NCBI GenBank assembly: GCA_050303815.1
Contig: JBNLCM010000060.1
Coordinates: 1 to 64,000, forward strand
DNA from: Cognatazoarcus sp050303815
Lineage (GTDB): Bacteria; Pseudomonadota; Gammaproteobacteria; Burkholderiales; Rhodocyclaceae
DNA: 64,000 nt
Direction of reading: 5' to 3'
Below, piece by piece: positions 42,041 through 50,926 of this stretch. The translations under genes and the position numbers were made by a program. How positions within the stretch are numbered: position 1 is the first letter of the stretch; each line of letters opens with the position of its first letter. A model generated the notes under the pieces. That model saw only the letters and a program-made list of their open reading frames with translations, was not told where the DNA came from and made no database searches.

Positions 42041-42952
42041 TCAGACGTCCTCGACGCCCGGCAGGTGGCTGTCGCGGATTGCGCGGGTCAGCACGTCGAT
42101 CACGCCGGTGCGCGGATAGGTGACCCGCCAGGCCAGTGCCACCTTGCGTGAGGGATGGGGTTCCGCAAACGGGCGGACGGCCAGCAGCGGATTCTGCTCC
42201 GGGAGATCGTCCGCAGCCGAGCTGGGCAGGATCGTGACACCGATGCCGGTCGCCACCATGTGGCGGATCGTCTCCAGCGAACTGCCCTCGAGGGTTCGCT
42301 GCAGCCCGCTCCCGGTGCGGCAGTGGGGGCATACCTCGAGGACCTGGTCGCGGAAGCAGTTGCCCGCGCCCAGCAACAACAGCTGGTCTTCGGCCAGCAT
42401 GTCGGGCTCGATGTCGTCCCGCCGCGCCCAGGCGTGCCCGCTGGGCAGCAGCACGCGGAAGGGCTCGTCGTAGACGACGCGGGTCACGATGCCCTGCTCC
42501 TGATAGGGCAGCGAGATGATGATGACGTCGAGCTCGCCACGCTTGAGCGCCTCGGTGAGCCGCCCGGTGTAGTTCTCCTGGATGAAGAGGGGCATTTTCG
42601 GGGCCAGCGCATGGACCCGGGGGATCAGTCGCGGGAGCAGGTAGGGTCCGATCGTATAGATGACGCCCAGCCGCAGCGGGCCCGCCAGGGGATCCTTGCC
42701 GGAGGCGGCGATCTCCTTGACCAGGTTGGCCTCGGCCAGCACCTTCTCTGCCTGGTCGACGATCCGCTGACCGATCTCGGTGATCTTGACGTCTGCGGCG
42801 CTGCGTTCGAAGAGCGTCACGCCGAGTTGATCCTCGAGCTTCTTGATGGCCACCGACAGGGTCGGCTGGCTGACATGGCACTTCTCCGCCGCGCGGCCGA
42901 AATGGCGCTCTCGCGCCAGTGCCACCAGGTATCGAAGGTCGGTCAGGGTCAT
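42041..42952 (-). CDS. oxyR: Hydrogen peroxide-sensing LysR regulator OxyR
   Basis: A 303-residue LysR-type regulator. The N-terminal winged helix has LRYLVALARERHFGRAAEKCHVSQPTLS. The regulatory domain carries GAGNCFRDQVLEVC, placing cysteines at exactly positions 199 and 208, the redox pair of OxyR. The HMVATGIGVTILP segment is also conserved. Peroxide should form the 199-208 disulfide and turn on antioxidant genes. ATG at 42952 gives the canonical MTLTDLRYL start. Likely controls the FAD reductase downstream. Confidence 0.95.
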   Translation of the reverse strand: MTLTDLRYLVALARERHFGRAAEKCHVSQPTLSVAIKKLEDQLGVTLFERSAADVKITEIGQRIVDQAEKVLAEANLVKEIAASGKDPLAGPLRLGVIYTIGPYLLPRLIPRVHALAPKMPLFIQENYTGRLTEALKRGELDVIIISLPYQEQGIVTRVVYDEPFRVLLPSGHAWARRDDIEPDMLAEDQLLLLGAGNCFRDQVLEVCPHCRTGSGLQRTLEGSSLETIRHMVATGIGVTILPSSAADDLPEQNPLLAVRPFAEPHPSRKVALAWRVTYPRTGVIDVLTRAIRDSHLPGVEDV

Positions 42953-43185
42953 GCGTGGCGCTCCTCGGCCCGGATTGCAAGGGCGCATCATAGTCGCCCG
43001 TCGCACGAAGGTGCACCCCCGCAGTGGGCTTGCCGGCGGGAAAGGGGGCGACGACCCTCATGGTATGACAATGTCCGTGGAATGGTGCCGGTGTCTCGGA
43101 TGTCCCTATCTATCTTTCGGCGGAGAGGGTCCGTAAGCTTGCAAGTACCCCGACCGTGGCGGCAGCCCGCCAAACTGTGACGGAC

Positions 43186-45765
43186 ATGCGCATTCCCGGT
43201 ACTCAGTCCCTTCGCGGCGTCTTGTTGATCGCCGCGGTTCTCTTCTCTGCGGTCATCGTCATGACGACGCATGTCGCCGTGTCCTACCTGTTCGAGCGTT
43301 CGCTGCGGGAAGAGGCCGTGACCGACGCGTCGAGCTTCGCCGAACTGACCTTTCGGTCGATGTTCCAGCTGATGAGCACGGGCTGGAGCCGCCAGCAGCT
43401 GGAAGGGTTTGTCGCGGCGATCCAGTCCTCGGTGAAGGGCTCGCGGCGCCAGATCGACATCTACCGGGGCAATCGCGTCTCGGTGATGTTCGGCGAGATC
43501 GCACAGAAGGCGCCGGACGCCGCCATCGAGCAGGTCTTCCGCGAGGGCCGGTCGCGAAGTTTCGAGGGCGATGGGGAGGTCCGTTTCCTGTATGCGCTCA
43601 AGGCCGAAGCCGTCTGCCAGGGCTGCCATACCAACGTCGAGGTCGGCGATATCCTCGGCGTGATCGACGTGAGGCAGGACATCGCGCCGGTGCTCGAGGC
43701 CCACCAGCGGACCTTTGCCATCGCCATGATCCCGCTCGCGCCGGTCGCGATTGCGGCGACGCTGCTGATGGTGCTCTACATCCGCCGCCGCTTCGACGGC
43801 GCGATCGCCGAACTGGCCAACAGCATCGGGTCCGTCAACCGGCTGGCCGACCTCCGCCAGCTGGAGAACAGTCCACCCAGCCTCGGATTCCAGGAGTTTG
43901 ATACCGTCTCGCGCGAGATCTCCCAGCTCACCAGCCGGGTCCGCAGCATTGCAGTCGACAAGGACATGCTGGAGTTCGAGATCCGGTTGCTCGAGAAATT
44001 CGTGCTGACGTCCGATGTGATCCGCGACTGGCGCGACTACGTGATCCGCCTGTTGCTCGACATCGACGGGGTGATGCCCGCCTACGCGCTCTTTTCGATC
44101 TTCAAGACGGGCGAGGAGGCCTTCGACCTCGAAGTGTTCTGGCGCTTCGAACCCACCGACGAGATGCGGCAGATGTTCGAGACACGGCTGCGCGACGAGC
44201 TCAAGCGCACCGATTACTTCGATGCCGGCTACGCGATGCGGGTCAACCACCACGTGGCCGACCGCACGCAAGAGATGCCCGAGGTGGCCCGGGCCAGCGT
44301 CGCGCTGCAAAGCAAATCGCTCCTGGTGGACGCGCCCCGCATCGGCGGCATCGTCGGCATTGGCATGCAGGCACAGGGCGACGTCGAGCCCACCCACGTG
44401 CTGGTCATCGAGAGCGTCCTGTCGACCCTCCTCAACGTCGTCGGCTCGGTCAAGGCCATCGATCGCTACACCAAGGATCTCGAGTACTACGCCACCCGCG
44501 ACCCACTCACCAATTTCTACAACCAGCGGGTCTTCTGGGAGGTGATCGACAACGAGATCCACCGTTCCGCGCGCCACAACTACGTGTTCTCGCTCCTCGT
44601 CGTGGACGCCGACAATTTCAAGTCGATCAACGACAGCTATGGCCATGGCTTCGGCGACGATTTCCTGCAGCGCTTCGGAGAATGCCTGAGGGAGGCCATC
44701 CGCGACGACGACATGCCGGCCCGCTACGGCGGAGACGAGTTCGTCATCATCCTGCCCGAGACCGACCTCGAGGGGGCGGAGGAAGTCGCCAAGCGGGTGA
44801 TCGCCAAGGTCGGCGAGCTGTCCATCGAGGCGCCCGACGGCAGCCGCGTGACGGCGTCCGCGTCGGTCGGGATAGGCTGCTACCCGACCCACGCCAGCGT
44901 GGCCAAGGATCTCTTCCTGTTCGCCGACAACATGATGTATCGGGCCAAGGCGGACGGTAAGGCCCGAGTCGCCGTGCCGACCGAGCAGGACGTGGTCGAG
45001 GTCTTCAAGACCCTCGGCGAGAAGAGCATGATGATCCTGCAGGCGGTGGACAGTCGCGGTGTCGTGCCCTATTTCCAGCCCATCGTGTCCACGACGGACG
45101 GTCGGGTCGAGGCCGTCGAAGTCCTGTCCCGCATCCAGCTGCCCGACGGCGCCCACGTGCTGGCGGAGGACTACGTGTCGGTGGCGGAGCGCATGGGCGT
45201 CATGCACAAGCTCGACTACATGCTGATGGAGCAGGCCCTTGATGCGGTGGAGCGCAGCGACTACCAGGGCGCCCTGTTCCTGAACATGTCGCCGCGTGCG
45301 CTGGTGCTGAACGATTTCATCGCCGAAACCCGCTCGATCGCGCGGGACTTTGCCATCGATCCGGGCCGGATCGTGTTCGAGATCACCGAGCGCGAGACGA
45401 TCCGCAACATGTCGATGCTCGAGCGCTTCATCCGCAACCTCCACGACGAAGGCTTCAAGCTCGCAATCGACGATTTCGGCTCCGGGTTCTCGTCCTTCCA
45501 CTACGTCAAGCGCTTCCCGATCGACTACCTCAAGATCGAGGGCGATTTCGTGCTGGGCATGAAGTCCAATGACAAGGACCGGGCCCTGGTGCGCAGCATC
45601 GTGACCCTGGCGCGGGAGCTCGATATCCGGACCGTCGCCGAATACGTCGAGGACGACCTGGTCCTGGCCCAGGTGGTCGCCCAGAACATTGACCTGGCGC
45701 AGGGCTACCATATCCAGCGACCGATCGCGAGCCTGCGGGACGCCATCGCGGGACGCCCGGCCTGA
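43186..45765 (+). CDS. GGDEF-EAL protein with periplasmic c-type heme motif
   Basis: An 859-residue membrane c-di-GMP protein. TM1 (about 9-32), a periplasmic domain of about 140 residues with CQGCH at 144-148 (one c-type heme site), TM2 (about 177-200), HAMP-like and GAF-like regions, a GGDEF domain with RYGGDEF and an RDDD inhibitory site, and an EAL domain. In the EAL domain the signature reads EVL, and KIEG replaces KIDG; FLNMS, EITERE and DDFGSGFSSF are kept. It likely senses redox, O2 or NO through heme and changes c-di-GMP. The upstream GTG at 43156 is an alternative start. Confidence 0.92.
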   Translation: MRIPGTQSLRGVLLIAAVLFSAVIVMTTHVAVSYLFERSLREEAVTDASSFAELTFRSMFQLMSTGWSRQQLEGFVAAIQSSVKGSRRQIDIYRGNRVSVMFGEIAQKAPDAAIEQVFREGRSRSFEGDGEVRFLYALKAEAVCQGCHTNVEVGDILGVIDVRQDIAPVLEAHQRTFAIAMIPLAPVAIAATLLMVLYIRRRFDGAIAELANSIGSVNRLADLRQLENSPPSLGFQEFDTVSREISQLTSRVRSIAVDKDMLEFEIRLLEKFVLTSDVIRDWRDYVIRLLLDIDGVMPAYALFSIFKTGEEAFDLEVFWRFEPTDEMRQMFETRLRDELKRTDYFDAGYAMRVNHHVADRTQEMPEVARASVALQSKSLLVDAPRIGGIVGIGMQAQGDVEPTHVLVIESVLSTLLNVVGSVKAIDRYTKDLEYYATRDPLTNFYNQRVFWEVIDNEIHRSARHNYVFSLLVVDADNFKSINDSYGHGFGDDFLQRFGECLREAIRDDDMPARYGGDEFVIILPETDLEGAEEVAKRVIAKVGELSIEAPDGSRVTASASVGIGCYPTHASVAKDLFLFADNMMYRAKADGKARVAVPTEQDVVEVFKTLGEKSMMILQAVDSRGVVPYFQPIVSTTDGRVEAVEVLSRIQLPDGAHVLAEDYVSVAERMGVMHKLDYMLMEQALDAVERSDYQGALFLNMSPRALVLNDFIAETRSIARDFAIDPGRIVFEITERETIRNMSMLERFIRNLHDEGFKLAIDDFGSGFSSFHYVKRFPIDYLKIEGDFVLGMKSNDKDRALVRSIVTLARELDIRTVAEYVEDDLVLAQVVAQNIDLAQGYHIQRPIASLRDAIAGRPA

Positions 45766-45813
45766 GGAGGCCGCGATTCGCGTCCCGCAGCGGGCTGTGG
45801 CACATTGGCCGCG

Positions 45814-47112
45814 ATGAACGGCGCCACCCCTGACCAGACCTCCCTGCCCCTGCGCGACGTCGTGGCGATGGGGCAGGTCTTCACGCCCCCGATTGTCGTC
45901 GAGGCGATGCTCGCGCTGCGCCGAAACCGCGGCCGTGTACTGGAACCGGCCTGCGGCGATGGCGCCTTCCTGAAGCACCTTCCGGGCGCGGTCGGCGTCG
46001 AACCGGACCCGGCCCATCGGCCGGATGGGGCACTCCCGATGGACTTCTTCGCCTATCCGGACAGCGAGCGATTCAACACCATCATCGGCAACCCGCCCTA
46101 TGTCCGCTTCCAGGACATTCCCGCATCGACGCGCGCATTGCTGCCGCTGGACGGGTTCGATGGGCGCACGAATCTGTATTTGTTCTTCATCGAGAAGTGC
46201 CTCCGTCACCTGTTGCCGGGGGGCGAACTGATCTTCATCACGCCGCGGGACTTCCTCAAGGCCACCTCGGCCGTGTCGCTCAACCGCCTGATGTGGCAGA
46301 TGGGCACGATCACCGACGCAATCGAACTGGGCGATGCGCGGATCTTTGACGATGCGGTGCCCAATTGCCTGATCTGGCGGTTCGAGAAGGGCCGCTTCGA
46401 CCGGCAGATGCGGCTCGCCGAGCTGGGCCAGGGCGACGCCTTGGCCGATGGGCTCCGCGCCCCTCCATGGGAAGCCCGTCAGCTGCTGGAGTGCGAGGGT
46501 CACCTGATGTTCGTGCGCGACGACTATCCGTTGCGGCTCAAGGAGCTGGCCTTCGTCAAGGTCGGGGCCGTCTCCGGCGCGGATGAACTGTACGCGGACC
46601 CGCAGCACGGGACGCGCGACTTCGTCTGCTCCGCCACGATCCGCGATGGCCGGACCCGGCGGATGATCTGGTGCGAGCCCGACGATCCGCCGCCCGCCGC
46701 CCTCCTCCCCCACCGGGATCGGCTGATGGCGCGCCGAATCCGGCGATTCAGCGAACACGACTGGTGGCAGTGGGGACGGGGCTACTTCCAGTCCGCGCGG
46801 CCGAGAGTGTACGTGAATGGCAAGACCCGTAGCCCCAGGCCCTTCTTCATTCACGATTGCCCGCACTACGACGGCGCGATCCTGGCGATCTTCCCGCGTG
46901 ACCCGGAAACCGACGTGCGCGCCCTGTGCGCGGCGCTCAACGGCGTCAATTGGGCGGAACTCGGGTTCGTCTGCGATGGTCGATTCCTGTTCTCGCAGCG
47001 AAGCCTTGAGAACGCTCCGCTGCCTGCCGTCTTTGCGCCATTCTTGCGGTCCGTGGTGCCGGAAGCGGACGGCCGGACGGCCTCGGAAACCGGCGCGGCA
47101 AGCGTGGTGTAA
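45814..47112 (+). CDS. Orphan N6-adenine-type DNA methyltransferase
   Basis: A 432-residue class I SAM methyltransferase. VLEPACGDGAFL (about 45-56) is motif I and IIGNPPYVRFQD is motif IV, the NPPY of amino-methyltransferases acting on adenine. PPIVVEAM at the N-terminus is motif X, and the C-terminal half resembles the target-recognition part of Eco57I/TaqI-like enzymes. No restriction gene is adjacent, so it is a solitary methylase. It lies between a c-di-GMP enzyme and gshA; target site unknown. A TTG nine bases upstream is a less likely start. Confidence 0.85.
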   Translation: MNGATPDQTSLPLRDVVAMGQVFTPPIVVEAMLALRRNRGRVLEPACGDGAFLKHLPGAVGVEPDPAHRPDGALPMDFFAYPDSERFNTIIGNPPYVRFQDIPASTRALLPLDGFDGRTNLYLFFIEKCLRHLLPGGELIFITPRDFLKATSAVSLNRLMWQMGTITDAIELGDARIFDDAVPNCLIWRFEKGRFDRQMRLAELGQGDALADGLRAPPWEARQLLECEGHLMFVRDDYPLRLKELAFVKVGAVSGADELYADPQHGTRDFVCSATIRDGRTRRMIWCEPDDPPPAALLPHRDRLMARRIRRFSEHDWWQWGRGYFQSARPRVYVNGKTRSPRPFFIHDCPHYDGAILAIFPRDPETDVRALCAALNGVNWAELGFVCDGRFLFSQRSLENAPLPAVFAPFLRSVVPEADGRTASETGAASVV

Positions 47113-47208
47113 GATTCGCCGAAACGACTGGCACCGGTGCGTCTTGCCCGAATGGACGGGCCCGGCGCGTCGTCGCGACCCCGAGTCGCGGAATACCTGA
47201 GAGCAGCC

Positions 47209-48507
47209 ATGGTCCCTCACCTCACCACCGCGCTGACCGGCCCCCTGCTGGAGCTGGAGAAGCACTTTCTCGACAACGCTACGGAAATCGAACGCTGGAT
47301 GCGTGTGCAATGGCACGACCATACGCCGCCGTTCTATGGGTCGACGGACCTGCGCAATTCGGGCTTCAAGCTGGCGCCGGTGGACCTGAACCTGTTTCCC
47401 GGTGGCTTCAACAACCTCAACGATGCCTTCCTGCCCCTGTGCATACAGGCGGCCCAGGCCGCCGTCGAACGGATCTGTCCGGATGCCCGCCAGCTGCTGC
47501 TGGTACCGGAGAACCACACCCGCAACCAGTTCTACCTGCAGAACGTGGCCAAGCTGGTGTCCATCCTGCGCCTGACCGGCCTTTCGGTGCGGCTCGGTAC
47601 CCTGCTGCCCGACATCACCGAGCCGACGGTGATCGAATTGACGAATGGCTCGTCGCTGACCCTCGAGCCGCTCGAACGGCACGGCGGGCGGCTGGGTCTG
47701 CCCGGTTTCGACCCCTGCGCGGTGCTGCTCAACAACGACTTGTCGGCGGGCATTCCGGCCAATCTGGCCGGCCTCGACGACCAGTGGGTGATCCCGCCGC
47801 TGCATGCCGGCTGGCATGCCCGCCGCAAGACGAACCACGCGAACGCCTATGAGCGCGTGACGCGCGAATTTTCCGAGGTGATCGGCATCGATCCGTGGCG
47901 GATCAGCCCGGCCTATGACGTCTGCGGCGGAATCGACTTCCATGCCCGGGAAGGCGAGCAGGAACTGGCGGACAAGGTCGCTGCCATGCTCGCCAGCATC
48001 CGCGTGAAGTACCGCGAGTACGGCGTCTCGGACGAGCCCTTCGTCGTCGTCAAGGCCGACGCCGGCACCTATGGCATGGGCGTCATGACGGTCAAGGACG
48101 CCTCCGAGGTGGTCGGCCTGAATCGCAAGCAACGCAACAAGATGAGCGTCGTGAAAGAGGGGCTGGCGGTGCACGACGTGATCATCCAGGAGGGTGTGCA
48201 TACCTTCGAGACCCTCAACGGTGCCGTGGCCGAGCCGGTGGTCTACATGATGGATCACTACGTCGTGGGCGGGTTCTACCGCGTGCACACGCAGCGCGGT
48301 CGGGACGAGAACCTCAACGCACCCGGCATGCACTTCGAGCCGCTCGCCTTCGAGACCTGCTGCTCCCTCCCTGACTGCGACCAGGCGCCCGACGCGCCGC
48401 CCAATCGTTTCTACGCCTACGGCGTGGTAGCACGCCTGGCGCTGCTCGCCGCGTCGGTCGAAATCGAGGAGAACGCGCCGGCCGAGCTGGCCGAGGCGGC
48501 CGCCTGA
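47209..48507 (+). CDS. gshA: Glutamate-cysteine ligase, T. ferrooxidans type
   Basis: A 432-residue first enzyme of glutathione synthesis, of the ATP-grasp-like class typical of betaproteobacteria and acidithiobacilli rather than the E. coli type. Characteristic blocks are STDLRNSGFKLAPVDLNLFPGGFNNL, LLLVPENHTRN, VVKADAGTYGMGVMTV and YMMDHYVVGGFYRVH. The internal ATG at 47209 (MVPHLTTALTGP) is the family start, with GAGAG upstream. Only seven bases separate it from gshB, so they form an operon. Confidence 0.95.
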   Translation: MVPHLTTALTGPLLELEKHFLDNATEIERWMRVQWHDHTPPFYGSTDLRNSGFKLAPVDLNLFPGGFNNLNDAFLPLCIQAAQAAVERICPDARQLLLVPENHTRNQFYLQNVAKLVSILRLTGLSVRLGTLLPDITEPTVIELTNGSSLTLEPLERHGGRLGLPGFDPCAVLLNNDLSAGIPANLAGLDDQWVIPPLHAGWHARRKTNHANAYERVTREFSEVIGIDPWRISPAYDVCGGIDFHAREGEQELADKVAAMLASIRVKYREYGVSDEPFVVVKADAGTYGMGVMTVKDASEVVGLNRKQRNKMSVVKEGLAVHDVIIQEGVHTFETLNGAVAEPVVYMMDHYVVGGFYRVHTQRGRDENLNAPGMHFEPLAFETCCSLPDCDQAPDAPPNRFYAYGVVARLALLAASVEIEENAPAELAEAAA

Positions 48508-48514
48508 GGCAGTC

Positions 48515-49450
48515 ATGGACATCGCGCTGATCCTCGACCCGCTCGACGGCCTGAAGGCCTACAAGGATTCGTCCATCGCCATCATGCGGGCGGCCGCAGC
48601 GCGCGGCCACCAGGTGTGGTCGATCCAGCGGCCCGACCTGGCCTGGCGCGCGGGGCAGTCGACTGCCCGGGCGATGGCCATCCGGCCCACGGCCGACGAT
48701 GCCGCCTGGTATGAGGCCGGCGAGATTGAAACGCGCCCCCTCGAACGCTTCGATGCCATCCTGATGCGTCAGGATCCCCCCTTCGACTTCGAGTACGTCG
48801 TGGCGACCTGGATGCTGGAGCGGGCCGCTGCATCGGGCGCCCGGGTCTTCAACGATCCCCGCTCGGTGCGCGACCACTCCGAGAAGCTGGCGATCACCGA
48901 GTTTCCCGAGTACACCGCGACGACGTTGGTGAGCCGCTCGACCGACGCGCTGCAGGCCTTCATCGACGAACTCGGCGATGTCATCCTGAAGCCCCTCGAC
49001 GGCATGGGGGGCAGTGGAATCTTCCGGGTGCGCCGCGATGACCCGAATCGCAACGCGATCCTGGAGACGCTCACCGCGCTCGGGCGGCAAACGGTCATGG
49101 CCCAGCGCTACCTGCCCGAGATCCGGGAGGGCGACAAGCGGGTGCTGATCATCGGCGGTGAGGTCATTCCGTACGCGCTGGCCCGCATTCCCCGGGAAGG
49201 AGAGACGCGGGGCAACCTGGCCGCCGGCGGTCGTGGCGTGGCCATGCCCCTGGCCGATCGGGAGCGCGACATTGCCGAGGCGCTGGCGCCGACCCTGTGG
49301 GCCCGGGGCCTCCTGATCGTCGGGTTGGACCTCATCGGCGGTCACCTGACCGAGATCAACGTCACCAGTCCGACCTGCATGGTCGAGATCCATGCCCAGA
49401 CCGGGTTCGACGTGGCGGGGCGCGTCGTCGACCACCTCGAGCGCCTCTGA
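48515..49450 (+). CDS. gshB: Glutathione synthetase
   Basis: A 311-residue ATP-grasp enzyme joining glycine to gamma-glutamylcysteine. Conserved blocks: MDIALILDPLDGLKAYKDSS at the start, LMRQDPPFDFEYV, LKPLDGMGGSGIFRV (glycine-rich ATP loop), RYLPEIREGDKRVLII, and EINVTSPTCMVEIH at the C-terminus. Full length, immediately following gshA. Confidence 0.97.
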   Translation: MDIALILDPLDGLKAYKDSSIAIMRAAAARGHQVWSIQRPDLAWRAGQSTARAMAIRPTADDAAWYEAGEIETRPLERFDAILMRQDPPFDFEYVVATWMLERAAASGARVFNDPRSVRDHSEKLAITEFPEYTATTLVSRSTDALQAFIDELGDVILKPLDGMGGSGIFRVRRDDPNRNAILETLTALGRQTVMAQRYLPEIREGDKRVLIIGGEVIPYALARIPREGETRGNLAAGGRGVAMPLADRERDIAEALAPTLWARGLLIVGLDLIGGHLTEINVTSPTCMVEIHAQTGFDVAGRVVDHLERL

Positions 49451-49458
49451 CGGGGCCA

Positions 49459-49564
49459 CTGCCCGCGCGCGGCAGGGTCACTTCGTGACCGGATTCACAG
49501 GTGTCCGCGAGATCTCGCCGGGTCGGCCTCGCGACACCTAAAGCGGCTCTGCAACGGCGCCGTT
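49459..49564. repeat. Cluster of dyads in front of the heme/hemerythrin operon
   Basis: Four symmetric elements lie in the 175-base gap after gshB: CTGCC/GGCAG (49459-49475), GGTCAC-TTC-GTGACC (49476-49490), AGGTGTC-C-GCGAG with CTCGCGACACCT (49499-49539), and the 12-base palindrome AACGGCGCCGTT (49553-49564). The first two may terminate gshB transcription. The last two are candidate operator sites for the downstream unit. No consensus promoter is obvious. Confidence 0.45.
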
Positions 49565-49625
49565 ACTCCGGTCACCTTCCTACCCGGAGCGCAGGACTCG
49601 CGCGCCGCCGCGCCTGTCGAATGCC

Positions 49626-50150
49626 ATGTCCCATCCGTTTAGCCAGTATGGTCAGCTCAAGCTGGTCGGCCGCGTGTCGCTGTGGTTCGCCGGAGCCGCA
49701 CTCGCCGGGCTGGCTGGCGTGCTATTGCTGGCGCGGCCGGATTCCGGGGACTACGCGGATCTGGTTCGCCAGCTGAGCCTGAGCCGGCAGCAACTGCCGA
49801 CGCTGATGCTCGTCGGTGGTCTGGTGCTGGCCCTCGGCACGGCGCTGACCACCTGGCTCATCGCTCTCTACAGCAGTTTTCGCGTGGCAGGGCCCCTCCA
49901 CCGGTTCTGCCTCGATCTGGAACACGGCATCCGGGAGGGCGAGGTGCCCCGCGTCCGCCTGCGTGCCGAAGACGATGCCCAGGAGGACGCCCGCCACCTT
50001 GAGCAGACTGTCCGCAAGCTGTATGGCCACTATGACGACATCGCGGGCGTGCTCGAGAGCGCGTCGCTCCAGGTCCGCCGCGGCGGCGCCAGCGAGGGTG
50101 GCGACCCCATCAAGCGCCTGAATCACCTGATCGACCAGGTGCGGCTGTGA
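49626..50150 (+). CDS. Two-TM HAMP-like membrane protein (first of heme/hemerythrin unit)
   Basis: A 174-residue inner-membrane protein: TM1 (about 15-36), a periplasmic loop of about 20 residues, TM2 (about 57-80), then a cytoplasmic part beginning SSFRVAGPLHRFCLDLEHGIREGE, the entry of a HAMP-like domain. It ends in a coiled coil with no catalytic output domain. Such stand-alone proteins look like chemoreceptor or kinase halves. Its TGA overlaps the GTG of the seven-heme cytochrome gene (GTGA), which argues that the two products act together. Confidence 0.75.
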   Translation: MSHPFSQYGQLKLVGRVSLWFAGAALAGLAGVLLLARPDSGDYADLVRQLSLSRQQLPTLMLVGGLVLALGTALTTWLIALYSSFRVAGPLHRFCLDLEHGIREGEVPRVRLRAEDDAQEDARHLEQTVRKLYGHYDDIAGVLESASLQVRRGGASEGGDPIKRLNHLIDQVRL

Positions 50151-50926
50151 GCGGGCGTCGGCTGCGTCAGGCGCTGGCCGCCGGGGCGATCGGCAGCATC
50201 GGCCTTTGGGTGACGGCGCAGATGCCGCCGAGGGATCCCCTCGCCCAGCAGGATTGCGGTGGTTGTCACGTGAGCTCCGGCACGGTCGATCCCGCGCGTG
50301 CCGGTGTGCTGCACGCCAGCCAGGAGGTCCTGTGCCGCGACTGCCACGCCCGTGCGGTGGTGGCGAGCCACCCGACCGGCGTGCAGCCGAGCATGGCCCC
50401 GGTCGCCGATTATCCGCTTGACTGGAAGGGCGAGTTGACCTGCAGCTCCTGCCACCAGATCCATGGCGCGCATGGCGAACTGCGTGGCGCGCGGCGTCGG
50501 CGCGCGTTCTGCCTCGCCTGCCACGACGATGGCTTCTTCGAGCGCATGGCTGATGGCGGTCGCTCGCTGGCCGTCTCCGCGCACCTCGATGCCGCGCCGC
50601 TGGCGGGCGCCGAAGCCCTGCGCGATCCCTTTACGACGCAGTGCATGGACTGCCATGGCGAGAACGGCGACGGCGCGATCCGTCTCGGCACGAGCGCCAA
50701 TTCGCGTCACGACGCCAGCGGGGTCAATCATCCGGTGGGTGTGGCCTACGAGAAAGCCGAGCGCTTCGGCGGTTTCCGTGCACGGGGGGCGCTGGATCCG
50801 GCCATCGAGCTCCCGGGCGGATTGGTGAGCTGCATCTCGTGCCATCAGGGCTACAGCGAGAAACACGGCGCGATCCGCGCCGCCCGCCGTGGCGGCGGGC
50901 TGTGCCTGGAGTGTCACGACCTATGA
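50147..50926 (+). CDS. Seven-heme c-type cytochrome
   Basis: A 259-residue periplasmic multiheme cytochrome. A hydrophobic N-terminus (about 8-25) serves as signal or anchor. Seven CxxCH motifs lie at 37, 63, 99, 122, 166, 229 and 253 (CGGCH, CRDCH, CSSCH, CLACH, CMDCH, CISCH, CLECH). Extra His residues (for example in NSRHDASGVNHP) could be distal ligands. It resembles the cytochrome c3/doubled-CXXCH class but matches no NapC, NrfA or OmcA pattern I know. GTG start overlaps the upstream stop; its own stop overlaps the next ATG (ATGA). Confidence 0.88.
   Translation: MSGRRLRQALAAGAIGSIGLWVTAQMPPRDPLAQQDCGGCHVSSGTVDPARAGVLHASQEVLCRDCHARAVVASHPTGVQPSMAPVADYPLDWKGELTCSSCHQIHGAHGELRGARRRRAFCLACHDDGFFERMADGGRSLAVSAHLDAAPLAGAEALRDPFTTQCMDCHGENGDGAIRLGTSANSRHDASGVNHPVGVAYEKAERFGGFRARGALDPAIELPGGLVSCISCHQGYSEKHGAIRAARRGGGLCLECHDL

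Noticed and set aside
42988..48522. Very long antisense open frame (over 1800 codons) on the minus strand opposite the GGDEF-EAL, methyltransferase and gshA genes
   Set aside because: It is the shadow of genuine plus-strand genes in GC-rich DNA: its sequence is rich in His, Asp, Arg and Val with no domain, and it crosses several real gene boundaries.
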